Positions 39,264 to 46,145 of a DNA stretch of 46,145 bases are shown here, one piece after another; the stretch's first letter is position 1; every line of letters starts with the position of its first letter. Origin of the DNA: JBBEDS01 sp040881175 (GTDB lineage Bacteria; Patescibacteriota; Minisyncoccia; 2-02-FULL-40-12; IGHO2-01-FULL-4-A); the NCBI GenBank assembly GCA_040881175.1, contig JBBEDS010000003.1, positions 1 to 46,145 of the forward strand, read 5' to 3'. The translations under genes and the position numbers were made by a program. The notes under the pieces are model-generated. The model searched no databases and was not told where the DNA came from. It saw only the letters and a program-made list of their open reading frames with translations.

Positions 39264-41054
39264 ATGAATAAATCAATAAAATTTTTTGCAGCTGTAGTTA
39301 TCGCTTCAGCTGTTGTTTTATCAATAAACAGTTTCTGGGGAGATTCGGTAATTATAGACGAGGTGCCTCATATCGGTGCGGGTTACTCGTATCTGGTCAA
39401 GCAAGACATGCGACTCAATCCGGAGCATCCGCCATTGGTAAAAGACCTGTCTGCCATACCTCTGCTTTTCACCGATCTTAATCAGGATGTTTTTCAAACC
39501 AGATTCTGGCAGGAAGATATTAACGGACAGTGGGAATTCGGACGTTACTTCCTTTTTAGCTCCGGCAACGATGCAAATCTTATAAAAAACCTGGCTAAAC
39601 TGCCAGTGCTGATATTCTTCATCCTCTCAGCAATACTTGTATTTAAATGGGCAAGAAAACTATACGGAGACAAAGGAGGCATCATTGCTCTGGTCTTATT
39701 CTCTTTCTCGCCGACAATACTGGCTCATGCCCGATTCGTAACTACTGACGTGGCAGCTCTTTTCGGCGTATTGGTTGCGACCTACTATTTCATAAATTAC
39801 CTGAAAGCTCCGAATCGCAAGAACTTTGTAATTGCTTCTTTAATATTCGGCCTAGCTTTACTGACAAAATTTTCCACCTTTCTGCTTGTACCATTCTTCG
39901 GTCTCTTGGCATTAATATATGGCTACATAAATACAGAAGACGGATTCCTGGATAAAGCATGGGGTGCTATTAGGACAGCCATACTCACCGTCCTAATATT
40001 CGCCGTAGGATTCATAGCTGTAGTTTGGCCTGTTTACTACTTCCATACATACAACTATCCGCCAGAGAGACAGCATAGCGACACTCAGAGCATATTAGCC
40101 AGTTACGGCAATCGCCTATTCGCTGATCCGGTGGTCTGGGCATCAGATAAACCTGTCATCAGGGCAGCAGGGCAATACGGACTCGGACTGCTAATGGTTA
40201 CCCAGCGTTCTGTTGGCGGCAACACGGTATACTTCCTCGGCGATGTTGAACGCTTCGGCTGGCGCCACTACTTCCCTGTCGTATATTTCATGAAAGAGTC
40301 TCTAGCCTGGTGTGGATTTGTATTGATAGCCCTATTGATGCTAGGCTGGCAAACACGTAAACCGTCGAAAGAATCATTCAAGAGAGGATATAATTTTGTT
40401 AAAAATCATTTCGCCGAATTCGCGATGCTTCTTTGGCTATTAATCTACTGGGTCATCAGCATCAGGAGTACATTAAATATTGGGGTCAGACATCTTCTGC
40501 CAATCTATCCATTCACAATAATTCTTGTCTCTGGCCAGCTGGCCAGACTATCCGAGGCAGCAAGAGCAAAAAGTAAAAAGGCGCTTACTATAGCGGTGAT
40601 CACTATCTCTGCACTCACCGGTTGGTATGTCTACGAGACTATTAGCGTCCACCCATTCTACCTTACATATTTCAACCAAACAGTTGGCGGTCCTTCGGGT
40701 GGCTACCGTTTCGTCGTGGATTCTAATTTGGACTGGGGGCAGGACCTGGTCAGGTTTAGCGACTGGGTGAAAGAGAATAATATTCCAAGAATAGAATTCG
40801 ACTATTTTGGCTGGGCTGATCCCCAATATTACATGGGTTCGACATATGAAAGGCTCTGGGCACAAAAATATCAGAATGCTCAGGACTTCATACTCAACAA
40901 CAGTAGCAATGGCTGGATGGCAGTATCGGCGACATTCTTGCAAGGCTCGCAAGGTCCAATTGACATGCCAAACGAGGTTAATTATTTGTGGCTTAATGCC
41001 TATGAACCAGTCGAGGTCATAGGAAACTCAATATTTATCTATCGCATCAGATAA
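39264..41054 (+). CDS. second PMT/GT39-like membrane glycosyltransferase
   Basis: A 596-residue multi-pass protein with about 11 helices. The catalytic-acid motif is in the first loop (VIIDEVPHIGAGYSYL, Asp-Glu about 32-33), followed by NPEHPPLVKDL, typical of PMT-like mannosyltransferases that glycosylate proteins or glycans. A large C-terminal domain faces outside (GYRFVVDSNLDWGQDL). It overlaps or nearly touches the preceding gene (ATG two bases after its stop), so the two form an operon that probably acts on the same surface glycan. Confidence 0.9.
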   Translation: MNKSIKFFAAVVIASAVVLSINSFWGDSVIIDEVPHIGAGYSYLVKQDMRLNPEHPPLVKDLSAIPLLFTDLNQDVFQTRFWQEDINGQWEFGRYFLFSSGNDANLIKNLAKLPVLIFFILSAILVFKWARKLYGDKGGIIALVLFSFSPTILAHARFVTTDVAALFGVLVATYYFINYLKAPNRKNFVIASLIFGLALLTKFSTFLLVPFFGLLALIYGYINTEDGFLDKAWGAIRTAILTVLIFAVGFIAVVWPVYYFHTYNYPPERQHSDTQSILASYGNRLFADPVVWASDKPVIRAAGQYGLGLLMVTQRSVGGNTVYFLGDVERFGWRHYFPVVYFMKESLAWCGFVLIALLMLGWQTRKPSKESFKRGYNFVKNHFAEFAMLLWLLIYWVISIRSTLNIGVRHLLPIYPFTIILVSGQLARLSEAARAKSKKALTIAVITISALTGWYVYETISVHPFYLTYFNQTVGGPSGGYRFVVDSNLDWGQDLVRFSDWVKENNIPRIEFDYFGWADPQYYMGSTYERLWAQKYQNAQDFILNNSSNGWMAVSATFLQGSQGPIDMPNEVNYLWLNAYEPVEVIGNSIFIYRIR

Positions 41055-41087
41055 ACCTCAGGCGATAATTTTCCGTCTTATTCTAAC

Positions 41088-42890
41088 ATGTGCGGAATTG
41101 CCGGATATATTGGAGAAAAAGACGGCCTTAAAATAGTTCTCGACCGTCTCAAACTACTAGAGTATCGCGGATATGACTCTGCCGGTGTTTTATTTTTCTC
41201 AAATACCGGAGCAAAATTAAAAAAGAGCAAGGGCAAACTGAATGTCCTGAGTAAAAAACTGGGTTCAACATCCGCCCTGCCTTTACTCGCGGTAATTGGG
41301 CACACTCGTTGGGCAACTCACGGCATACCGAATGAAAAAAATGCCCACCCCCATACTGACTGCAATAAAAAAATATTCTTGGCCCACAATGGCATCATTG
41401 AAAACTACCAAGAGCTGAGGCAACAGCTGTCAAAGACAGGGCATGTATTCAAATCGCAGACAGATACAGAAATAATCGCTCATCTAATAGAAGAGTGTTG
41501 CAAAAGTAATCTAAGTTTTGAAAAGGCTTTTGAAACGGCCTTGACCAAAGTAGTGGGAGCATATGCTCTAGCGGTAGTATATACAGATGAGCCGGAAAGA
41601 ATATATTTCGCCAAATTAGGAAGCCCTCTGATCATAGGAGTGGCTGAAAAAGAATATTTCTTAGCCTCTGACCCCACTGCCCTAGCGGGTATGGCAAAAA
41701 AGATTATGTACCTTAAAGATGGCCAGAGGGGTTGGCTATCCGCATCTGGACACAAAATTGGTCCTACTCGTCCGAAAATGGAGAATCTAAACCTGAGCCC
41801 AGAACAAGCTCAGAAAGGCAAATTCCCCCATTTTATGATCAAGGAAATATCTGAACAACCAGAAACTGTCAGAGATGCCTTCCGCGGCCGCCTATTTGCC
41901 AACAGGGTCAAGCTTGGCGGACTAGAGAATGTCGCGCGAGAACTGGAAAAAATTAAACGAATAGAGATTATTGCCTGCGGCACATCTTACCACGCCGGAT
42001 TACTCGGAGAGTTACTGCTTGAGGAAATCGCGGGCATACCGACAAAAGTCATAGAGGCTTCGGAATACCGGTATCGGGATAACGTGCTATCGCCCATGAC
42101 GGCCTGTCTTTTCATTTCCCAATCCGGCGAAACGGCTGATACATTAGCCGCATTACGCAAAGCAAACGGCAGAAAGGCACTGACGCTAGGACTAGTAAAT
42201 ACGGTAGGTTCGGCCATAGCTAGAGAAACTAAAGCCGGGGTATATAACCATGCTGGTCCCGAAATTGGTGTTGCCTCAACCAAAGCTTTTACTTCCCAGC
42301 TCAGCATTCTTAATTTAATAGCTCTCTTTTTAGCCAAGAATAGCCGCAAACGAAAGTTATTGGCCAGAGAGCTCAATCTAATACCGGAGAAAATAAAAAC
42401 AACGATAAAAGATGGGGGCAAGATAAAGTTACTGGCAAAAAAGTACCAGAAGTACAACAACTTCATGTTCCTCGGAAGAAAATATAACTACCCAGCTGCG
42501 CTGGAGGGGGCACTAAAATTAAAAGAGATAGGATATGTCCACGCTGAAGGAAAAGCAGCCGGCGAATTAAAACACGGCCCCATAGCACTAATAGACAAAG
42601 ACTTTCCGACAATAGCTTTAGTTAATAAAAATAGTGTTTACGAAAAAATGATCTCCAATTTAGAAGAGATAAAGACTAGGGGAGGAAGAATTCTGGCAAT
42701 AGCCACAATTGGTGACAAAAAGATATCTAAAATAGCAGACGATGTAATTTATGTCCCAAAAACTCTGGAACCGCTTGAACCTCTACTGAATGTGATTCCG
42801 CTACAAATATTCGCCTACTACTTTGGAGTTGCCCGGGGACACGACGTCGACAAGCCTCGCAACCTTGCTAAGTCAGTTACGGTTGAATAA
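41088..42890 (+). CDS. glmS: glutamine--fructose-6-phosphate aminotransferase (isomerizing)
   Basis: A 600-residue GlmS: fructose-6-phosphate + Gln to glucosamine-6-phosphate + Glu, the entry step to amino sugars for peptidoglycan and glycans. Mature N-terminal nucleophile Cys2 (MCGIAGYIG), Ntn glutaminase motifs (GHTRWATHG, NGIIENY) and two SIS domains (CGTSYHAG, SQSGETADT, GRKYNYPAALEGALKLKEI, HGPIAL) are all present. It ends with the conserved DKPRNLAKSVTVE. It supplies the surface-glycan or cell-wall pathway near the GT39 pair. No ribosome-binding site is apparent, and no glmS-type ribozyme is seen upstream. Confidence 0.98.
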   Translation: MCGIAGYIGEKDGLKIVLDRLKLLEYRGYDSAGVLFFSNTGAKLKKSKGKLNVLSKKLGSTSALPLLAVIGHTRWATHGIPNEKNAHPHTDCNKKIFLAHNGIIENYQELRQQLSKTGHVFKSQTDTEIIAHLIEECCKSNLSFEKAFETALTKVVGAYALAVVYTDEPERIYFAKLGSPLIIGVAEKEYFLASDPTALAGMAKKIMYLKDGQRGWLSASGHKIGPTRPKMENLNLSPEQAQKGKFPHFMIKEISEQPETVRDAFRGRLFANRVKLGGLENVARELEKIKRIEIIACGTSYHAGLLGELLLEEIAGIPTKVIEASEYRYRDNVLSPMTACLFISQSGETADTLAALRKANGRKALTLGLVNTVGSAIARETKAGVYNHAGPEIGVASTKAFTSQLSILNLIALFLAKNSRKRKLLARELNLIPEKIKTTIKDGGKIKLLAKKYQKYNNFMFLGRKYNYPAALEGALKLKEIGYVHAEGKAAGELKHGPIALIDKDFPTIALVNKNSVYEKMISNLEEIKTRGGRILAIATIGDKKISKIADDVIYVPKTLEPLEPLLNVIPLQIFAYYFGVARGHDVDKPRNLAKSVTVE

Positions 42891-42891
42891 A

Positions 42892-43233
42892 TTAATGCGG
42901 GACGGTTATACGAATTTTGCCACTCGTCGAAGCCTCGTCTAGTTTTCTAAAGCTTCCTTTGCTGTAGGTTTTTTCTATCAATCTGGCGACCGGCAATATT
43001 TTACCGGTTAGAGCTGCAACTACAAAAATCTTGAATACTTCTTCAGGAGAAGAAAAGTCCTGTTCATTTTTACGATAAAAATCTCTAATTAGGTTAATGA
43101 ATCTTTGTCGAGCCTCATGGTATGAGTAGATCGATCCTCTGACCTCAGTCTTGCCGTCGACCTTTCTTTTTGTAATTGTCCCAACGCGCCTCCAGACATC
43201 TCCCACCTTCTTTTTTATAGGCATTTTTCTCAT
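42892..43233 (-). CDS. hypothetical basic protein downstream of ftsQ
   Basis: A 113-residue basic protein (MRKMPIKKKVGDVWRRVGTI) with a helical central part (HEARQRFINLIRDFYRKN). Unrecognised. Its ATG lies two bases after the stop of ftsQ on the same strand, so it is likely in the cell-wall operon. It ends one base from the glmS stop, without a clear terminator. Confidence 0.6.
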   Translation of the reverse strand: MRKMPIKKKVGDVWRRVGTITKRKVDGKTEVRGSIYSYHEARQRFINLIRDFYRKNEQDFSSPEEVFKIFVVAALTGKILPVARLIEKTYSKGSFRKLDEASTSGKIRITVPH

Positions 43234-43235
43234 GG

Positions 43236-44015
43236 TTATTTGTAATATATCCGATCCTGAATTCTGAGATCAACATACTCTGTTATCTCGGCCAGGCTCA
43301 ATCTCTCTCTAAGTAAACTGGCCAGCGCTGATACCTGCTTTGAGATATCGGTAGACACACTGAAATATATTTTCCAGCCGACAGGTGTTACAGCATGGAA
43401 CTCATCAAAAGTATTCTCGGGTATCTCAAACCTTGAGACATTAATATCCGGCTTGAGTAATAACTCCTTGGCTAAAATAATTTTCTGCAGCCAGTCATCT
43501 AATATTATGCTCGAGCCAAGCATGATTTTGTTATCTCTTTTATCTACCACATTTAAGATTAAAAAGCCTGCCGATTGTCCGGTTTCAGCATAAGCTATGC
43601 CTTTCTGATCAAAATACGCGCAGGATGTCGAAGTACACCAAACGCCGATTGGCTTTCTTTGGCTAGCTGATATCTCTATATCATGCTGGCCCTTTCTGGA
43701 TATATCTACTGAATCTAATTTAGGAAAACGCGACAACATTATGGCTGATAATTCTTCAAGAGAAAGCAAAAAGATATTGCTGCGGCGGGATATGCTCAGA
43801 AAATCTTTATCCAGCCATTCGTTTATTACTACGTTAATATCTGAGCGCAAGCTGTCTTCCGGTCCGGTTATTGAGACATTCCTAACATCGAACCAACTAG
43901 TGAAGAAAAGGGCGTAAATTATACCGCCTACAATAGCCAGGATTATTATCACCCCAAGCATTACCTTCCCGAATATCTTTTTTCTTTTTTTAGACTTGAG
44001 CTGATCCTTATACAT
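43236..44015 (-). CDS. ftsQ: FtsQ/DivIB-type cell-division protein
   Basis: A 259-residue single-span divisome protein. A basic cytosolic tail (1-16), one membrane helix (about 17-40), then a POTRA domain beginning FDVRNVSITGPEDS (about 42-55), and a C-terminal beta domain ending in YVDLRIQDRIYYK, which matches the FtsQ end (YIDLRVPDRV). FtsQ links early and late divisome parts with FtsB/FtsL. It overlaps the alr stop by eight bases. Sequence identity is low but the layout is convincing. Confidence 0.8.
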   Translation of the reverse strand: MYKDQLKSKKRKKIFGKVMLGVIIILAIVGGIIYALFFTSWFDVRNVSITGPEDSLRSDINVVINEWLDKDFLSISRRSNIFLLSLEELSAIMLSRFPKLDSVDISRKGQHDIEISASQRKPIGVWCTSTSCAYFDQKGIAYAETGQSAGFLILNVVDKRDNKIMLGSSIILDDWLQKIILAKELLLKPDINVSRFEIPENTFDEFHAVTPVGWKIYFSVSTDISKQVSALASLLRERLSLAEITEYVDLRIQDRIYYK

Positions 44016-45117
44016 AGATCCTGGGCAATAGCGGATTAATGCGGGCGACTATCTCATAACTAATAGTATTTATCTTCTCCGCCATCTCTTCTGCCGTTAT
44101 TCGCTCCTTATCTTGCTTCCCTATCAACACGACCTCAGACCCGGTTCTTACGTTCTTAACTTTTGAAACATCGGCAACCATGAGATTCATGGAAACACGG
44201 CCAAGTATTTTGCATCTTTTGCCGCCGATTAAGACCTCGCCTATAGAAGAAAGCCCTCGATCATATCCGTCGTAATATCCTGTCGGCAATACGGCTATCT
44301 TTGAATCCTTTTTAACCTGTTCAGTTATCCCGTAGCCCAGAGAGGTGCCTTTTTTAATTTTCTTAACTTGAGCCACGGTTGTTTTCCAGGTCAAAGCCGG
44401 CTCGGTCTTCAACTCTTTGAATTTCTTGGCAAACTCCTTAGAGGGCCATAGGCCATAGAGCATTACTCCGGCTCGTACCATGTCAAAATGGCTCTCAGGC
44501 ATCGTCAGGAGGCCCGTGGTGGCCGCCGCATGCCTAATTCTAGGTCTTACCCCTAATTTATGAATAGTGTCTAAAATACGGTGAAAATTGGCTAACTGCA
44601 TATTCGGATATGTTCTATCATGCAGATCGTCAGCATTAGCAAAATGGGTGAAGACGCCTTCAATATTCGTACCGGCAGGTAGATTCCTGAAGAAATTACT
44701 AACTTCGGGCATTAATACGCCCTGACGGGACATCCCTGTATCTATTTTAATATGGAAAGGCACGTTCGTACGAGCAAAACCCGGTTCCAGGTTATATAGA
44801 GTGAGGTTGATATTGTTTTTTGATGCGTCTCCGAACCTATGTGGAGGAGTCGAGCCCAGAACCAGAACTGATTTCTTTACTTTGCTCTTGCGAAGCAAGA
44901 TAGCTTCATCAATATTATCTACGCCAAGCCAATCTGCTCCGTACTTCAAAAAAAGCTTGGCAGTATCTACCAAGCCGTGACCGTATGCGTTGGACTTCAC
45001 GACCGCCAGCAGTTTTGTGTTAGGAGATAAAAGTTTTCTGACAACTTTTACGTTATTCTCCAGGGCGTCCTTCGAAACCTCAACCCAGGTTTTGTGGGTA
45101 TGTTTTTTCATTTGCAC
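44008..45117 (-). CDS. alr: alanine racemase
   Basis: A 369-residue PLP enzyme interconverting L- and D-Ala for peptidoglycan. The PLP lysine is in LLAVVKSNAYGHG (Lys about 41), MSRQGVL and the HFANAD region are typical, and the second catalytic Tyr is in SLGYGIT. The C-terminal domain has the conserved GRVSMNL and EVVLIGKQ segments. Position between serS and ftsQ suggests a cell-wall/growth operon. No Shine-Dalgarno is visible before the start. Confidence 0.96.
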   Translation of the reverse strand: MQMKKHTHKTWVEVSKDALENNVKVVRKLLSPNTKLLAVVKSNAYGHGLVDTAKLFLKYGADWLGVDNIDEAILLRKSKVKKSVLVLGSTPPHRFGDASKNNINLTLYNLEPGFARTNVPFHIKIDTGMSRQGVLMPEVSNFFRNLPAGTNIEGVFTHFANADDLHDRTYPNMQLANFHRILDTIHKLGVRPRIRHAAATTGLLTMPESHFDMVRAGVMLYGLWPSKEFAKKFKELKTEPALTWKTTVAQVKKIKKGTSLGYGITEQVKKDSKIAVLPTGYYDGYDRGLSSIGEVLIGGKRCKILGRVSMNLMVADVSKVKNVRTGSEVVLIGKQDKERITAEEMAEKINTISYEIVARINPLLPRIYV

Positions 45118-45120
45118 ATA

Positions 45121-46145
45121 TTAATGAGGCTTAATCTCTTTTATGCCAAGCATATATTTTTGCAAAGCTTTAGGAATTTTTACAGTTCCCTTTTCCGTCT
45201 GATAGTTTTCCATGATAGCGATTATGGTTCTGCCAATAGCAAAGGCGGTGGCATCGTTCATATGCACGAGTTCAGATTTGAAATCTTTGCCTTTGATCTT
45301 AATGTTTAATCTGCGCGCCTGGTAATCAGTCATCAGATCAGCGGTATGAGTTTCCCTGTATTTATTCTGACCCGGCATCCAGATCTCAATATCAACCTGC
45401 CTGGCATCTGGACCGCCCATATCTCCAGTGCAGATCATAACAACCTGATAGGCTAACCCCAGAGAATCAACTAGATGCTCTTGAATAGCCACGAAGAAAT
45501 TCTGCTCTTCAATTGATCTGTCCGGCAAACTGAAAGACTCCATTTCTAATTTATCAAACTGATGAACCCTCAATATACCCTTTGTGTCTTTGCCATAAGA
45601 GCCGGCCTCGCGTCTGAAGGCTGTCGAGAAGCCGAGATATCTTAACGGTAATTCGTCAGATAAAAGGGTCTCATCCATATGCAGAGGCCCGAGCGTATGT
45701 TCGGCGCTGCCAATAAGGTACAGGTCATCGCTTGGAATGTGATATCTCTCTTCTTTTGGTTCGAGACGCGCCATCTTTTGGAAAACGTCCGGACGTATAA
45801 GGACGGGGGGTACTACTGGAATGAATGGAGTCGGCTTCACGTTCAGCTTTGCTTTCTTAATAATTTTTTTCAGCGTAGATTCGCTGGTCAGCACTGAAAG
45901 CGTATGCTGTATGAGAGCAAATTCTAACAGAGCTAGTTCTCTTTTTAAATACGTAAATCTGGCGCCAGATACTCTGGCAGCTCGTTCGTTATCTATCACA
46001 TCCAGGCTTTTGCCCAGTTCCCAATGCTCTTTAGGCTTGAAGCTAAAGTTTGGTTTCTTGCCTACCTGACGCAAAACCTTATTATCTGACTCGTCCTTGC
46101 CCACCGGCACATCCTCGGTTGGAATGTTCGGCACTTTGTACATCA
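45121..46145 (-). CDS. serS: seryl-tRNA synthetase, 5'-truncated by the window edge
   Basis: The C-terminal 340 residues of a class II seryl-tRNA synthetase. The start is outside the window: the visible part opens at PNIPTEDVPVGKDESDN, the usual end of the N-terminal coiled-coil arm. Motif 2 is FRREAGSYGKDTKG, and motif 3 is AIGRTIIAIMENYQ, preceded by NDATAF where NGTALA is common. VPPVLIR and the QVVMICTGDMGGPDARQVDIE segment complete the active site. It lies four bases upstream of alr. Only the partial gene can be judged. Confidence 0.95.
   Translation of the reverse strand, partial: MYKVPNIPTEDVPVGKDESDNKVLRQVGKKPNFSFKPKEHWELGKSLDVIDNERAARVSGARFTYLKRELALLEFALIQHTLSVLTSESTLKKIIKKAKLNVKPTPFIPVVPPVLIRPDVFQKMARLEPKEERYHIPSDDLYLIGSAEHTLGPLHMDETLLSDELPLRYLGFSTAFRREAGSYGKDTKGILRVHQFDKLEMESFSLPDRSIEEQNFFVAIQEHLVDSLGLAYQVVMICTGDMGGPDARQVDIEIWMPGQNKYRETHTADLMTDYQARRLNIKIKGKDFKSELVHMNDATAFAIGRTIIAIMENYQTEKGTVKIPKALQKYMLGIKEIKPH

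Noticed and set aside
41055..41087. glmS ribozyme or riboswitch upstream of glmS
   Set aside because: The intergenic space is only 33 bases, too short for the known ribozyme.
1..46145. CRISPR array, insertion sequence or transposase
   Set aside because: No regularly spaced repeats and no DDE or HUH transposase or Cas-like protein were seen.

Overview
This window looks like a chromosomal contig from a bacterium of the Candidate Phyla Radiation (Patescibacteria). The lineage below that level cannot be settled from the sequence. The evidence is a compact, mixed gene set: a short DnaX without a tau extension, a VirD4/HerA-like ATPase beside dnaX and a GtrA protein, pyruvate kinase and transketolase without other glycolytic neighbours, and many small membrane or unknown proteins. 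The genetic code is standard, because TGA is used as a stop, including in ATGA stop/start overlaps. One 100-base run of N (30208-30307) marks an assembly gap.

Layout. 0.05-11.2 kb: housekeeping and metabolic genes (alpha/beta hydrolases, NadR/TTD14-like P-loop kinase, RidA, Nudix, pyruvate kinase, TypA/BipA, RsuA/RluF-type pseudouridine synthase, MsrB, transketolase) and small membrane proteins. 11.2-20.9 kb: a 1388-residue surface beta-helix protein, a GrpB-like protein, a GH13 hydrolase lacking the C-terminal domain followed by an RBBP9-like hydrolase, a cold-shock protein and a DEAD-box helicase. 20.9-22.9 kb: RdgB/HAM1 coupled to a membrane protein. 22.9-27.9 kb: an AT-rich accessory island of nucleic-acid enzymes. 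28.6 kb: tRNA-Gln(UUG). 28.7-36.1 kb: PPC, PspC, cupin, rhodanese (broken by the gap), then a flippase-like protein, DnaX, GtrA and a type IV secretion-type ATPase as one minus-strand cluster. 36.2-37.4 kb: two unknown genes sharing a duplicated 3' hairpin module. 37.7-42.9 kb: two GT39-type glycosyltransferases and GlmS. 42.9-46.1 kb: unknown-ftsQ-alr-serS on the minus strand.

The most interesting locus is 22952-25469. A complete LexA (winged HTH, Ala-Gly cleavage site, Ser/Lys dyad) is fused in frame to a beta-class adenine methyltransferase of the M.DpnIIB/DpnA type. A MutH/Sau3AI-family endonuclease gene is coupled to it by an ATGA overlap. Both families are associated with GATC, so this reads as a GATC restriction-modification system whose methyltransferase carries its own autocleavable, DNA-damage-responsive repressor. 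The promoter spacer consists entirely of two TTCGGG direct repeats 11 bp apart. A perfect 14-bp inverted copy lies at the promoter of a divergent GIY-YIG-like gene. UDG-like and HNH genes follow.

Two initiation styles coexist. Several genes have a -10 box 6-9 nt from the start codon (leaderless or nearly so) or no Shine-Dalgarno. Other, mostly monocistronic genes have consensus -35/-10 boxes, strong Shine-Dalgarno sequences and their own hairpin terminators.
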